64,000 bases of DNA from Ulota crispa (GCA_963920765.1 OY987251.1:7753219-7817218); one strand, 5' to 3'; positions 13,401 to 27,000 are shown, counted from the first letter of the stretch. Translations and numbers: made by a program. The notes: a model not told the origin generated them from the letters alone.

Positions 13401-16400
13401 TTTTTGGAGGGGAGGGGAGGGACTCACTACTATAAAATGTTAAAACCATATGAAAGATACTTTAGGGTGTATTTTTTATATCAAATCTACAAATTAGAAA
13501 CTGCACAAATATATCATGTGGTAGTTATACTTTTTTTTGGGTCCAAATAAATATTAGGGAAAATTTCATGGATATCCTTGAAGTTTGTCATAATTTCATA
13601 GATACCCTTGCTTTTTTCAAAAATTTCACAGATACCCTTGGACCAAAGTTTTCTAGTGTTTGTTTTGTTGTGCATGTCACTTCCTTTTTTCCTTTGTGTG
13701 TACTCATAACAAAAAAAATAATGAGCGCACAAAAGGATAAGGAAGTGATATGCACAACAAAACAAACCCTTGAAAATTTTGGTTCAAGAGTACTTGTGAA
13801 ATTTCTAACAAAATAGGGGTATCTATGAAATTATGGTTATCTTAAGGGGTATCTATGAAATTTTCCTTAAAATAGGGTGACTTTTATTCATTACAATAGA
13901 ATTATATAGTAAGATGGATTTAAACGCTATAAAATACATATAAATAGGGGTGACCCCAAGCTTTTATCTTTGTTTTTTCGTACAACCAAATGCCATATGT
14001 ACCTAAATATGGTATGTTCATGTATTCATGGTCTACCGATATGCACATATTTATGGCTTATGCAAAACATTGGAAGATCTTCCAATGTTTAAATAGAATA
14101 AGCTAAATATCATGCAATCTCCCAATGTTTAGGCAAATACTAAAAAACCTCCTAAAATTTAGAGAGACCCAACAAGATTTTGTGTTATTTATTTATTGTT
14201 TATGAACTTTGTGAACTCCACATTTACTTAAATATGACATCCGAGCATGAGGGTTATATAATAAAATATCTTCTTATCCAAATACTGATACCCAAATGAA
14301 TTATGTTTTTCATATTTTTCATTTAATAAATTGTTGTGATTAGATTTTAAGCTTCAAGAATTTCTTAACCCCTAAACGTCCAACATGACAAAAATTGTCC
14401 TTTTCATGCCAAAAAAACACCCCAAGGGAGGAAAAAGAAATTTTTTTCAATTTTTTTTCTTGAAAGTGGTCAGAGAGATGTGTCACATCATTGAATGCCA
14501 AAAATAACTACTCTCAATGCCTCCATATTTTTTAAAACACCAATTTGTAAAGAGATGTACAAGGTTCTGTGCTGCCCTTTTTGTGAGGGCAACATACACT
14601 ATTGACTTTTCCTTCTTTTGAGGAGAATACTATCTCTCATGTACACATGCCACAGGGTGTTCACTGCCATGAATAGTGCGCTCTACTTGGTTTGAGCCCC
14701 GGATTGATCATGGATTTAGGGTCCGTCCTTTAAGGGTTAACTATGGGATTAAACTAAAATTAAATCAAATTCTTTGTTGTAACTTATTCCATAATAATCT
14801 AATATAGTAAAATTTTATAGGATTTTGATTAAGTTTGGCCTGACAAAGCAATTTCTAAAGGACCATGTGACCATATCGTTTTGACTTAACTAAGTTCGAA
14901 AAGATAAATGTTGTTTCAAATTGAATCAAGATTATCTTCTTGAAGCGTATAACCATGTTTACAGTGTTCAAGTACGACTGAAAAATTGTTTGATAATGTA
15001 CAAGAAATATTTGTAAATAATCAATACAGCTATAGTAGTTCCACAAACTCCACAGTCTATCTGATATCAAATTGGCTTTAAAATTTCAAACAGAAATGAT
15101 TGGAAACAATAAAACAAGTTCAACTAGAATACTTATTGGTTTTTTAATGATAATCATACAAAATACCTAAAATAAGAAGCATTAGAGCAGCATAAAATCC
15201 ATAAGGACTTAGTTGATAACATCCTGCCATTTGACCAATATCTTTTAAATGTTGCCATAGAGGGTTTATCAAAGAAGCTACAATCAATCCAAAGAAACAC
15301 ACATTTTAAACAGGGACTACGCAAAAATTATTAATGCAATTTGTTGATGATTAAAGACAATTATTTATCAACAAAGACTTTACACGTAGGTATGACAAAT
15401 AAACTAGAGAATTTACTAATATAAAATCAACATATAATATAAAATAATGTCATATATTAATAACATATGCCATATTTAACAAAAATTTAAAAAAAATTCA
15501 TGTAATACAATTTTACATATATACTTACTAATTATGCAAGAGATCAAGAGATATCCCAATGTTTAGACAAAATAAGGTAAAATATTGTGAGATCTCTTAA
15601 ATTTTGCATACATTTTTTCAACTTTTTGTTTTGGATTATCATCTATGGACTTATCAAATTCCATATTTAGTAAGAATGTAACTCTCACGGTTTAAGATTT
15701 CAGGAGGTATATTTAATTCATCCCACATTAAGTTCCATTGTTCCTAGCAAAAACAAAATTTGGATGTCACTTATTATAATTTATTTCAATAAATTATATA
15801 CGCTTAAGTAACACAATTTTTTTTTCTTATATCTTGCAACTACATAGTTTATATGATGTGTTCTTGATTCATAAAGAATATATCTATAGACACACACGTA
15901 GAACCTCGAGCGTAGAACACTTACCAAAGTCAAAAGTCCAAAATCTTTATCATGAAGTTCAGCTCCCTTTGAACTATACCAAAGAAATATTGCTAGTATT
16001 TGAGCTAAAACATTGAAATAAATTTGAAGAAATATCAATTCATGTGATTTGGATATAAATTATATTGATTAAAGAAAACATGCATCTCAATTATAAAGCA
16101 AAAATTGTTTGTTTGTCAGGTGAAAATCAAATGTTTTTACTAACATCAAAAATTCAAAATTTGAAATTCTAAAACATTGGGTGTTGAGCATTGGTTTGTC
16201 ACTAGAAATTCTAAGTTTAAAGAGGAGGAGGAGAGGAAAAGGAAAGAAAAGGGAGGATGAAATCTAATAATTATTGAGGAAGGGGTAGTAGAGGGAGAGG
16301 AAAAGGGAGGACCAAAAATCACTTGAAATTAAGAGAGAGACTACGCAAAGAATAGACAAAGCATTACAGTTGTATTTATGTAATCATTGCTTGTATAAAA

Positions 16401-19400
16401 GGAATAATTAAGTTACTTGTTTCTCTTATTAATTTTAGTTACCATCGAATCCCTTCAACACTTCACGCATTAGTCTAAATTCTTCTTTTGGAGCATCTCC
16501 TTGCATGTCTAACAAAGCTAATTGAATCTTTTCTAAGATTCCATAATCGTATTCTTCTGAAAATCATATTAAATTTGTGATATGCCCATCAAAATTTGTT
16601 GAAAATCTATAGTTCATACAAGTATCACGTTAAATATATAATCTTGTGATTGGGTTTGAAAATTCATAAAATAGTAAAAAGACCAAAGATATTCATAATC
16701 AATAAAGTGATTCCCATTTGAGTATCATTACTTATTTAGTCAAATGTGAATTTCTATTACATACTCCCCCGTCCCAAAATAGTTGTCCTTGTTTTTAGTT
16801 GCAACATTTTTGTGCTGCGATTGTGTTGAGAACAATATAACTCATGTGAATTCAAATTCTACACTACAAGGACCAATGAAGCTAATTGCATGAGTTTGCC
16901 AAATTTTTATTCCTGAATTGGATACAAGAAATATTTCATATATAGCCTACTAAAAACCAACAAAGAAAAATTGGAGTTTGAACGTGAGCAATCATTTGGT
17001 ACAAAGGGAGTATGTATGTGCAATGATTTCCCAAAATCATGATATAAGAAGTTCCTAGATTTGTAAGACTGACATATCCAGCTAAGTCTAAGAGTCCAAA
17101 ATGCCAAAATAATAATCCCAAACTTGTCCTTGTAGACATTTGCAAATCATCTAGACATTTTTTTTAATGTTTGTTTTGCTTAAACATCAAGAATTTTTTT
17201 TGGGTGTTTTGCCTAAATCAAGGGAGATCTTCCAATGTTTTGCATGATCCAAAGTTATATGAAAAGTTTGGATTTAGATATATACAAGTACACAAGCATA
17301 CACTAATCACAAGCAAGACGTACATGGCTATTGCAGGGTAGGGGGTAGGGAGCTAGAGGGGAGGCTTTTGTATTAGAAAGGCATTCTTTGTCTTTACAAC
17401 CTACTCCAAAATTCTAGAAGGTTTTGGAAAAGAGCACAAATAGAGAGAAATTCTCTTGCTTACTAGCATACTAGTTAATAGGCACACACACTTTGCATGA
17501 GTTAGACATGTATGAGTAATGCAACATTCAACTTTATAGAATCAAATCAATTGGTTTAGAATCTAATCTTGATGGACTTTACAAAAAATGAATATCTCAC
17601 AATTGGTTCAAAATTTAACCTTGATGCATTGTTAATATGGTCCTTTTTTGAAACCAAAAATAGTAATTGCCTTCATCACAATGCTAATATTTATTACTTT
17701 GTTAGGGAGGGCTTGGCATTTTGTTGGTTTTCTAGCACATGGTTGGAAGGCATTTGGTGTTCTATATACAAGGCATCCTTATTGTTTCAGCTTCCACCAA
17801 AAAGTTCTAAAAGATTTTAGAAAAGGACATGATTGGAGGGCAATTGATGTTCTATATCTAGGGCATCCTTTATTGCTTTCACTTACACAAAAAAAATTTA
17901 GAAGGTTCTAGAAAAAATCAATAAGTTGAAATATTCCCACTTAGTAGTATAGATAGATGGTGCAATAAATATACATTTGATTAGTGATTACCAAAGTGTA
18001 GAAGAGCAATTTCCATATATGTTTCTTCATCTTTTGGAGGATCTGGCTCTGGTGGTGGAAGTGGAATTGGATTACCATTTTCATCAAGAACTTGATTCCC
18101 ATCTTTGTCCACTAACCTCAAAAAAAAATGTCAGAAGCTTCAGAATTTACAAGGAAAATTTCATGGATACCCCTGAAGTTTGAAAATACTTGCATAGATA
18201 CTTGTGCTTTTTCAAAAATTGCACATATACCCTTGGATCAAAAAAAATTAAGCGTTTATTTTGTTGTGCATGCCACTTCCTTCTTCTTTGTGTGCGCATT
18301 GCTTCTTTTTTGTTTCACTACACCCCTTCTTCAACATTGATCACAAAGGAAGTACAAGCACAACCAATAAATGCCTAAAGATTATGGTCCTAAGGTATTT
18401 GTGTAATTTCTGAATAAGCACAGGTATCTATGCAAATATTGCAAACTTCAGTGCTATCCATGAAATTTACCCTAATTTATATATACAAGTATGCCTTGCT
18501 CCTGATTTGTTTACATGTATAGACCAATGACAATCTGTGACCTATTGTTTTCAAAATAATTTGAATTATGAATAAATATAAAACACATTCCAATGCGTAC
18601 TTTAATTATTTGCCAGGAATTTATTCAATATTTTCTTTCATGTCTTAGTTTGCATTTTAAATGCTTTACATATTACTTTAATTCAATCATTTTATATTCT
18701 TCACACTATTGTATTTTAATTCTTACATTGATATTGTATTTCAGGAGGTTTTTCTTCAACTATGTCTGTTGTAATTATGTCCATAGGCAATCCTTCTTCA
18801 TTGTGTTTTATTTCAATCTGTTTATTTGTTTCAGTTTTATCTCTTTATTTCTTTTATTTGGTTTTTGTTTGTAATACCAAGAAAAACATCTAGCAATTTT
18901 ATACTCTATGTAAATTTTTTTAAGATTTTGATTTTTAAGTGAACCGAACTATATTTGGTGGCTTTGATACAAAATTGATTGTTGCGATGAAAATGTCTTA
19001 GTCTTAGTAGGTTGGAAAGCGCATCAAATTATTATTAGAGTAGAGGTTAAAAACAGAATACAATCATTTCCATAGAATGATAAGTCATGTATAATTTCAT
19101 CACAAAAGCCATAGAAAAGTCAAATTTTTATATTAATGGATTGGTTTTACTTGTGAAATAATTCAAAAATAACTTTTTTCTTAACCATTGATATAGATTG
19201 TTTGTGCACAGTCACGCTTAGTTTTGATAAGTTCTTGCTAATTTCTATGCAAAAATGTATAACAAACGTAACTCATAAGTCATAAAATGAGTTATAGGCT
19301 CGTTATAGGACCTTGAACTTTGTTCTCTAGGAATTAAATTTAGGTAATTTACATTTCTAAACTCAATGGGATGCAAACAATTTTAAAGGTAAAACATGAA

Positions 19401-22400
19401 AGCTTTTTTCATTTCTATCTTCTTCTTAACTATAAAATCCGTTAAAAAATAGATTCTTCTTTGCTTCTTGAATACACCAAATAGTGCAATTAGGTTGACC
19501 CACACTAATTTCTTGACATTTTAAACTATATAAATACTTATCAATACTACATTACAAAAATTCAATAATTATTGCTATAAAAACAATTTAGAAGGTATAT
19601 ATGGCAACAACAACAACGCTTTGGCAGTATCCAAGTCATAAACCATGTTAAATCCTAGTATTTAAAAAGTTGCATGCACTTCAAGATGATTAAGCAATGA
19701 GACATGAGACAACTTTCTAGAGTAAGGCAACCTAATTAGCAAAACCACCCACTATTTAGTGTAGTTGTGTGACAATATTTAGTTGTGTTCTCAAAAATAA
19801 GAACTATAAATTCCTACAACTTACCTTCAAAAACCTAAAAGCCACCAAGTTTGTTTTTTGAATTTTAGAAGCTAACAGAAATTTAACTATGGCATTTGTG
19901 GTAGTTGATAGTATTAAGTATTCAAAGTAAAAAAAAGCCACCGTTAATTAGGAAAGATTACCCTTTTTCCATGTAGTAGTTCATCTACTTCTTCTACAAC
20001 ATCATAAATTAAATTCACCACTTTTGTAACTAATGCATCAACCTCCGTGATCAAGTCATACATTTCATCATTTTCGCCCATGTCATAGCCTATTCCATTT
20101 TTGAAAAAAACAATGTATTTTGTAGGTCATAATTAATGGAAATGATCATGTCAACAATGCACATTATAAAAGATTTTGAAAATTTTAAAAGTAAATATTT
20201 CTAAGAATCATATCCTACTAGTAATACATAATTATCCTGAACAATTGGTTCACAACCATTGCAAATGTTCACAGTGACTATAATTGAGTCATCTCATAGT
20301 CTTTGTGGATATTTGCAACTAATGTGGACTAGTCATTTAGGATGATTTTTTCTTGTAGTGATCATTCTTGCAAATCACTAATAGAAAAATAATATTTGAA
20401 AATCAAGCTACATTGTCAAAGCTTGGTTTCAAATGATTTCTCTTTCCACTAGAAAAAATGGGTTCTTAACAATTGGTTCACAATGATTGTAAGTATCCAC
20501 AATGACTTTTAGATAACTCAATTATAGTCATTATGGACATTTACAATCATTGTGGATCAATTGTTCAAGATATTTTTTTTATTGTAGTGCTAGTGATTAG
20601 TACTTTGTATCATCAAAAGTGTTCCAATCATTTCAAGAGTATTGTTAAGAGAAATGAACCCCAATTTGAGAAATGCAATCAATAAATTATAACAAGTTTA
20701 ATGAAAGCCAGACAATTTTATTGTGTGAAAAAATATTCCAATCTTATTGGATTTACCAACTTTTATAAGAGAATTTCTCATTCTTTTTTCACCATCTGAG
20801 ATTCTCCCTTCCCAGCATTGTGTAAACGATTCTGGACCACCTGATTTGTTTTATGTAGGTCTTGTTAAAAATTTGATAAATAGTGTGTTTGTTTTTAAAT
20901 GATGAATTTTAAATACTTTTTTAAATAGCGTTGTATAAAATCATTTTACATGTTTCATCCGCCACTTTTGAATACTACAGAAAAAAAAATGTTTTCCCAA
21001 AATGTCATATATAACTAAATCTAAACAATTCTTGTAATCTTGGATTTTTGTTTGCAAAACAGAGGGAGATCTCTCAATGTTGAGGGACATAAGCTTTTGA
21101 ATGTTTTACATATATCTCCCCATATTTTGCATATGTTATATGCAAAATATCAAGAAATTTCCTAATGTTTTATATGTGGATGATTATTTTCTAAGTTTTG
21201 TGTAGTCTGAACTTGGTGAAATACTCCATTAGATGTATTCTTTCAAAGTTTTGTTTAATACCACTAAATATTATAAATTGGGATCTTGATAGATCTATTT
21301 AAAAAAACAAACAAAAAAGTTGAAAAAAAACAATGAGTATTGGAGAAGTAATTTGATCAAAACCATTATTTTGAATGCAAGTCTAGTTTTGAGAGGGGGT
21401 TGACTTTTTTTGGTAAGAGATATTTGAACTCAATATAACATAACTCAATCCACTTTATTATTAGTTTTTTTGTTTATAGATTTCAAATATATACTCTATT
21501 AAGCCAAAACATCAATAAATATAAGCTTCAAACGTACTAAAATTTTAACCCACTCTTGAAATTTGGCTACATTAAGCTACTAGGTTTTAATTTTGAATTT
21601 TGAAGTATGGATTCAATGAACTTGGATCATGGAATTACGTGATAATTGAAAAAACCCTTAAAGCTCTACAAGAAAACTGTGTCCTAAAAAATTGATCCCA
21701 ACAAGTGCAAATGTCTATAATGATGATAAACGTTTCATCCAATAGTTGTTGTAGATTTTTGTAATTATTGCAAACTAATTGTTTAGGACAAGTTTTTCTT
21801 GTAATGAAGCTTCACTAAAAATCCATTACTCTAATGATAAATCAAACTATCACAAAACCTATTATAAAAAAGATGTAATATCAAACATATACTTACTTGA
21901 ATATTCAACAATCACTTTCTCTTCATCATCACAAGTTTCATTTATAATTCCTTCAACGTCAACCAACTTGCCCTAGGTAAACAAAATAACCTTCAAGATA
22001 AAGTTACATGTTCTATGCCACCATTTATTTGGTTCTATTGAATGACAATTACAAAACTAACAAACTTGAACTACATAAGCATTAGTTTTGACTACAAAAG
22101 AAAATCAATTGAAAACATGAAATTTACATTGTTAATATTATATTCATTAATCTTGGAAAAAAATGTAATTTTGGGGCTCTTGAGTTTTACTTTCTTGAAT
22201 AATTATTTGCTATATACTCTTTCAAGGACATTAAACCCAAGAGTCCAAAATTGTATTTTTCCTCAAATTAATGAATATTGTGTTTCTTGTACTAAATTAT
22301 ATAACAAAAAAAATCTTGTTTTCATATCTAGTGCAAGAGAATGTTTAACTTTAGATGTTGTATACCTGTATCAAGATCCCTTGTGGAACACATCTTGAGG

Positions 22401-22936
22401 TAACAATACCTATCACATATGAAAAGTATATTATATCATTTTATTATGACTTAGCATTAACTCAAATATAATACTAATTTTTTTAGGCTACTTTGATTTC
22501 TAAATTTCTATGCATAGTAATCAACACAAAATTACACTATTCATTTCATTTTGATAAAATCACGTTTCAATAAATATGCAACACTTGTTTACCATTTTCA
22601 AAAGCCACATAATTGCAAGCAACATAACCCAGCCATTGTAAAGATTGATGACCATCTCCAACACACAATCTTATATTTGATGTTTTCCAATCCCATAAAT
22701 TTTTCTTTTTTCTTATTTCTACCTGCTACATAACTTTGGATTAAAATACTTTTATACTATTAATTATATTGGGTATGGAAAAGATTAATGCATAATTATT
22801 TATCATATGCAATGATAATTAAGTACATTTCAAATTAATTTAATCAACCTTTGAACTTACTTGCAGATGCATAAATTTTCCGGTCTGAAATCCCATAATG
22901 GTTCTTCACTTCTTCTTGCTTGGTAATTATGGGATA
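10498..22936 (-). CDS. intron-rich conserved gene, 13 exons rebuilt, product unknown; ends incomplete
   Basis: Minus-strand exons in order: 22861-22936, 22593-22718, 22366-22409, 21897-21972, 19962-20089, 18727-18817, 17992-18111, 16443-16556, 15925-16004, 15689-15743, 15167-15277, 12382-12480, 10498-10791. All have AG/GT borders, and eleven of twelve junctions join in phase without a stop; the link 15167 to 12480 is out of phase, so an exon is missing there. About 471 codons are recovered. Text includes LWDWKTSN, VGDGHQSLQWLGYVACNY, VPQGILIQGKLVD, an acidic linker, PIPLPPPEPDPP, LLTLEQWNLMWDELNIPPEI, and in the last exon a Glu/Lys coiled coil (residues about 20-48 of that exon) followed by a PPLPPEPELPPPPP stretch. 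The mix of acidic coiled coil, proline runs and an N-terminal ubiquitin-like-looking segment recalls axonemal proteins of flagellated sperm, but that is a guess. Both gene ends are undetermined. The introns hold many MITEs. Confidence 0.75.
11313..11329. repeat. 17-bp direct repeat, left copy
   Basis: TTAATCATATTATCTCA occurs here and again, identical, at 12248-12264, on either side of the 912-bp element. See the finding on target duplication. Confidence 0.9.
11336..12247 (+). mobile_element. complete TTAA-flanked element, 912 bp (copy 2)
   Basis: TTAA (11332-11335), CCCCTAAAAGCCCAAGG at the left; GAGTTTTAGGGG, TTAA (12248-12251) at the right. It is the full-length sister of the truncated inverted copy at 1-652. 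It lies in an intron of the multi-exon gene. No transposase-like frame. Confidence 0.8.
13556..13870. mobile_element. foldback MITE ending AGGGAAAATTTCATGGATA
   Basis: The left end AGGGAAAATTTCATGGATATCC is complementary to the right end GGGGTATCTATGAAATTTTCCTT. Inside, TTTGTTTTGTTGTGCATGTCACTTCC pairs with GGAAGTGATATGCACAACAAAACAAA, so the element folds along its whole length. A second copy lies at 18158-18475. Confidence 0.75.
14369..14736. mobile_element. TTAA-flanked element, GGCAACATAC subfamily, 368 bp
   Basis: TTAA (14365-14368) then CCCCTAAACGTCC; right end GTCCTTTAAGGG then TTAA (14737-14740). The core TGCTGCCCTTTTTGTGAGGGCAACATAC links it to the copies near 5.6, 41 and 48.1 kb. 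Confidence 0.75.
17330..17960. repeat. two or three tandem-like copies of a 110-170 bp repeat
   Basis: The text GGAAGGCA...TTTGT(A)TTA...AAGGCATCCTTTA...TCTAGAAGGTTTTGGAAAAGAG...TTCCCACTTAGTAGTATAGATA recurs at about 17360-17480, 17745-17825 and 17835-17955, with another copy near 9680-9810. Function unknown; perhaps ends of a decayed retroelement. It lies in an intron of the multi-exon gene. Confidence 0.5.
18158..18475. mobile_element. foldback MITE, second copy of the ATTTCATGGATACC family
   Basis: Left end AAATTTCATGGATACCCCTGAAG, right end CTATCCATGAAATTTACCC. It shares TTTTGTTGTGCATGCCACTTCC with the copy at 13556-13870 but has lost much of the matching right arm. Confidence 0.7.
20200..20600. 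mobile_element. two CACTA-like MITEs next to each other
   Basis: Copy one (about 20213-20362) has the core CCTGAACAATTGGTTCACAACC...GTCATTTAGGATG and ends TTTTCTTGTAGTGA. Copy two (about 20449-20592) begins CCACTAGAAAAAA, has GTTCTTAACAATTGGTTCACAATG and ends ATTGTAGTGC. Each folds on itself through CAATGATT/AATCATTG arms. Both lie in an intron of the multi-exon gene. Confidence 0.65.
21663..21805. mobile_element. CACTA-like MITE
   Basis: Begins CTCTACAAGAAAACTGTGTCC and ends GTTTAGGACAAGTTTTTCTTGTAATG, the two ends being complementary over about 20 bases. Same family as the copy at 8183-8335. Confidence 0.65.
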
Positions 22937-24072
22937 CTACACTTTCAATGAAATTAATTGATTTTTCTTATATCCTTCTACATAATCTTATGAAAATTTC
23001 AATCACCGGTTTGCTGTTCATTGTTTGATATAGAAATAGAGAAAACTTGCTTTTTCATTAATATATTTGATTTCAATTGCAAGCCTAATATTCCAAAATT
23101 TGTAATTTAAATGACTTGTTTAGATATTCACTCTCAATGCCATATTTGTGTAAATAAGGACTTTGCAAAGTTCATAATTAGCACACTTCCCTTGTAGTAA
23201 AGAATAGTCCCATGTCAATATGCATAAAGGAACTCCTTGATAAAGGACTAGTCAATGATTGCTATTTGAATGTCATTACACTCAAAAATCTTTCAATAAA
23301 ATCAAAATTTTAAGAGTCCATATTTAGTAAATATGGCATCTGACCTAAATTTCTAGTATAAAATGAATTTCCATTGTCTTTCATAAAATACAATTAAGCC
23401 ATGTTTAGCTAGCTAGACTATTCATGTAACTTTGGATTTTTTGTGTAAAATATAAAAAATTTGTCTAAAATTGAGGGACATAGATCCTTAGATGTCTATC
23501 ATGTCTTGCACAGACTTCCCAACATACAACAATTTTCTCTTAATATACATCACACATCTCCCAACATTTTGCATAAGCTTTTCATAGTGTATTTTTTTCA
23601 TTTTACTGATTATTTTTAGACTTTGCATAGTCAACAATTAATTAAACATAACATATTTTGATTTTTGTCATAGAGAAAAGATTTACTTAATATAAAATTA
23701 GGGTCTTAGGATATTATAGCCTAATTTTACATATTCAAAGCAGAGTTTTGAATTCATGAGAATGTATGAACCTGATTTGATTTAATAATTGTATCAAGAT
23801 ATGAAACAAAAATATGATTGTTTGGAAGAGTTCTTCAAAACCAACCTCACGCTTCTTTAAGCGACGCAACAAAAGTCATCGTCGTAGCAACACTGGCTAC
23901 ATATATCAAATGTATCAACTTTTATATTTTCATTCATGTTGATTTTTTGGTTAGAAAAATTCAATTTTTTTGGCATGTTCCAAAACATGCTTATCTAGGA
24001 TTGATTTTTATGTTATTCCTCCATGCAACAATCATAGCCTTCCTCTTCCAAGCTCTTGTTTCATTTAGATCA

Positions 24073-24185
24073 CTAGAAGAAAATCATGCTCACAATGATT
24101 ATAACATTGTTCATAACAATTCACTTTGAATCATTATGAACAATGTTTACAATCATTATAGACATTATTTTTCATTATTGCATGA
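24073..24185. mobile_element. CACTA-like MITE with strong internal hairpin
   Basis: Begins CACTAGAAGAAAATCATGC. The arms ACAATGATTATAACATTGTTCAT and ATGAACAATGTTTACAATCATT are nearly perfect complements around a short centre. Confidence 0.6.
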
Positions 24186-24527
24186 AAACGTACATAGGTA
24201 ATATACATGTGCATGATTCCCCCTCATTGGGTTTTTTATTCATCTTTTAAATTTATTTGAAGTTGGGCATGTGCCATTGTGCCGTAACCTCAATTCCTAG
24301 ACCCTAATTCATTTCCATAGAATTAAATGGTGGGAGTAAGGTATGTGCCTACAAACATAAATCTCTCAATGTTTTCCATAATCTTCCAATGTTTTGGGCA
24401 ACTTCCCAATGTTTTGAATATATTTCCCAATATTTTGCATAAAACATATGCAAGTTCTTTAAACATATTTCACTGTTTTGCACATGAATTATTATTTCTA
24501 AAGTTTAAATTGTCTAAATTTAATTAA

Positions 24528-25294
24528 CCCCTAAAGGACCAAAGAGCCCAATATGGTCAAATGGGGTTCTTGGAGGTGTAAAAGTAGACAAAAAAGGCAT
24601 TGCATGCTCAAGTTTTGGTTTGGGACTCAAGGCCAAGTGGAGCTAAAAGTCCAACAAAACTTTTGGATTGGCTTGTTGTTCCTTGAAGCCTCTAGATTTT
24701 GCACCCAAACATTTGAATTTACTATTTTTAATATTAAAAATATTAGTGGGAGTGTATATAGGCATTGAACATTGCATTATGGATGGAGGAATTTTGGATG
24801 GGATGGGTTGGAAGCCCACACTCCCATATATAGGGGAGAAGGTTGGTGATGTATCACTTTTTTTTCTCTTAATTGGGCAAGATTTTTGTAGCTCTAAAGT
24901 AGTGAGCCACCTAGATCCACTTACTTTGAATGACCATAAGTTTTGGATATTTTCCCCATTTAAGGAGTTTTTTTTTTCCATCAAGCATAGCTTGACATGG
25001 TCTCATGGGATGAACCATTAGGTAATTTGTTATTTTGGGAAAAAATCACATCAAAGTCCAAAATCCATATTGTGAACTACTACCCAAATTAACAAATATG
25101 AGATTCTCAACAATGGGGATTTTGCAAATTTACTTGGATTTGAAATCACACTAGCCTTAAACTTTTGATTTATGGGTATAGAATGAACGATTTGGATTGT
25201 GTGAATACTTGTTCAAATTTTAAAAAATTGAAAGAATGTGCTGAAGGTTCCATATTGGAGGTATGCTAAATGTTCTTAGCAAGACGTTTAGGGG
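24528..25294. mobile_element. TTAA-flanked element, 767 bp
   Basis: TTAA (24524-24527) then CCCCTAAAGGACCAAAG; right end AGACGTTTAGGGG then TTAA (25295-25298). No long open frame with transposase features. Its body differs from the other subfamilies; only the ends are shared. Confidence 0.75.
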
Positions 25295-25364
25295 TTAAAC
25301 AAACATAATAGTTGGTTTGGCTTCATAGATTTGAGGCATATTCAAGATTTGAGTTTATATTTAA

Positions 25365-26278
25365 CCCTAAAGCCCTAAGGCCTTTATTTTGTCAAAAGAT
25401 ACTCAAAACTGCCATTTCTATTGCAAAGAGTAAAAAAGTTTGAATATTGGTCTTTTTGCATATCTAACCATAGGATCTTGTACTAGACTAGTATAAAAAT
25501 GTGGAGAAAAAATTCCATAAACTTTGACCACACAAATTGCAAGATATTTGTGTTTAAAGTGTTAAAAACAAACTTTTTTGCACCTTGCCTAACTAGATTA
25601 TTTGACTTTGAACTTTTTATCTTAAAATTTTTGCACCATGAAGTTTTGAGGTTTATTCTCTCATGGTGGGAAATTGTGTTGAGAACCTTTGGAAAAAAAT
25701 CAAAACAAAAAATACTTAATTTTCATCCTTAAAAAAATCATTAGGTAGAAGAAGGTATGAGATTGAACAAAAACTTAAATTGTGAACAACCTTGCAATGG
25801 AATTGAAACACAATAATCCCAATGGTAAGATTATTCTAGAAAAAAAACTTCACCCTTTCCAACAATTTTTTTGAAAAAATGTTAAATTTGCATTCAAAAA
25901 TGAAGTTTATAAGTTATTTTTTCAAGAAGATGCTTGAATTGCCCAAAAAACAAGATTGTCCATAACTTTCTCATAACTAGTCCAAATGGAATGAATCAAA
26001 CCTTTAGATGTAAACAAAACTATAACCTACAAGAATCTGTTTATTTATTTTTCAAATTTTTGTAAAAAAGGATTGCTACCCAATCTCCCCAAATTTATGC
26101 TTATCTAGACATAACTTTTGCTCCCAGGCATAGATTGGAATAAAAAGTACATTCCCCAAAAACTAATGTATTCTTCTATTTTCAAAAAAAGTTTCAAAAA
26201 ATTAAGACAAAAATTGAGGCCATAGATACCTCCCCAAAATCCCAATTGTCCCCCGAGGGAACAACAAGGTTTTAGGGA
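25365..26278. mobile_element. TTAA-flanked element, 914 bp
   Basis: TTAA (25361-25364) then CCCTAAAGCCCTAAGG; right end AAGGTTTTAGGGA then TTAA (26279-26282). The interior near the right end (CCCCAAAATCCCAATTGTCCCCCGAGGG) matches the 6563-7477 and 36925-37636 elements. Confidence 0.75.
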
Positions 26279-26399
26279 TTAATTAACTCTAATAAAGAAA
26301 AAGATTAAATGCAATCTAAGAACCCATATTGTGGCACTGTGGCACCTCTCCAACAAGGAAGACAACCTTTATGGCACTTTATGATGTTAGGACGCTGCT

Positions 26400-26690
26400 T
26401 TGTAGGAGTTTGAGTTGATGGACATGTACACAAAAAGAAAAAAGTAGCTCTAAAGTCTCAAACCCCATTTCACCAAGAAGACACCTCTTGTGGTATTTCA
26501 ACCAACAAAGTTAACCACAAGCGCCGTAAATAAATTTTTAAGCTACATCACGTTGAAAAGCCAATGAAATGTATATAAAGTGGACAAGCCAAGTAAGTAC
26601 TTATATAGTGAGAAAAACAAAGAAACAAAAATGCCAACTCTACCGAGTACCGAGTGAAAAAACTTGCCTTTGCTAAAGATCTATGGACTT
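26400..26690 (+). repeat. promoter-like segment, copy 1 of 2
   Basis: Shares with 27650-27950 a run of blocks in the same order: GTACACAAAAAG, CCATTTCACCAAGA, TTCAACCAACAAAG, ACCACAAGCGCC, CACATCACGTTGAAAAGCCAA, then a TATA-like TGTATATAAAGTGGACAAGC. No start codon follows in this copy; the similarity fades near AAGTGAGCAAAGAGC (about 26715). Confidence 0.65.
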
Positions 26691-27000
26691 TGGATTAGTA
26701 TTAATAAGTGAGCAAAGAGCATTAGTAAAATTATGAGGTTTTCAAGTGCCCCTTAATATGAGACTCTTTTAAAATGTCTTGAGCCTAAACTAGGTACATT
26801 AGAAGTGTGTGTGGAGCGTGGCTACTTTATACGACGCTATCTACTGTACAAACACTAGGCATTACAAAAGTATGGATTTAATATGGTATCCAAACTTGAG
26901 TTCACACAATCAAGTCTTGTGCTATAGTTTTTATGTGATTTTTTGGTATTGTGCACCATTGTGATTGAAAGGTTGCCTTATTTCCATTGGAACCCAAGAA

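Noticed and set aside
24643-25021. Overlapping frames of 113 and 117 codons inside the 24528-25294 element
   Set aside because: They fall within a non-autonomous transposon, run on opposite strands over the same bases and show no transposase motif.
11332-26282. CCCTAAA motifs as interstitial telomere repeats
   Set aside because: They occur as single units at transposon ends, always next to TTAA, not as tandem arrays.
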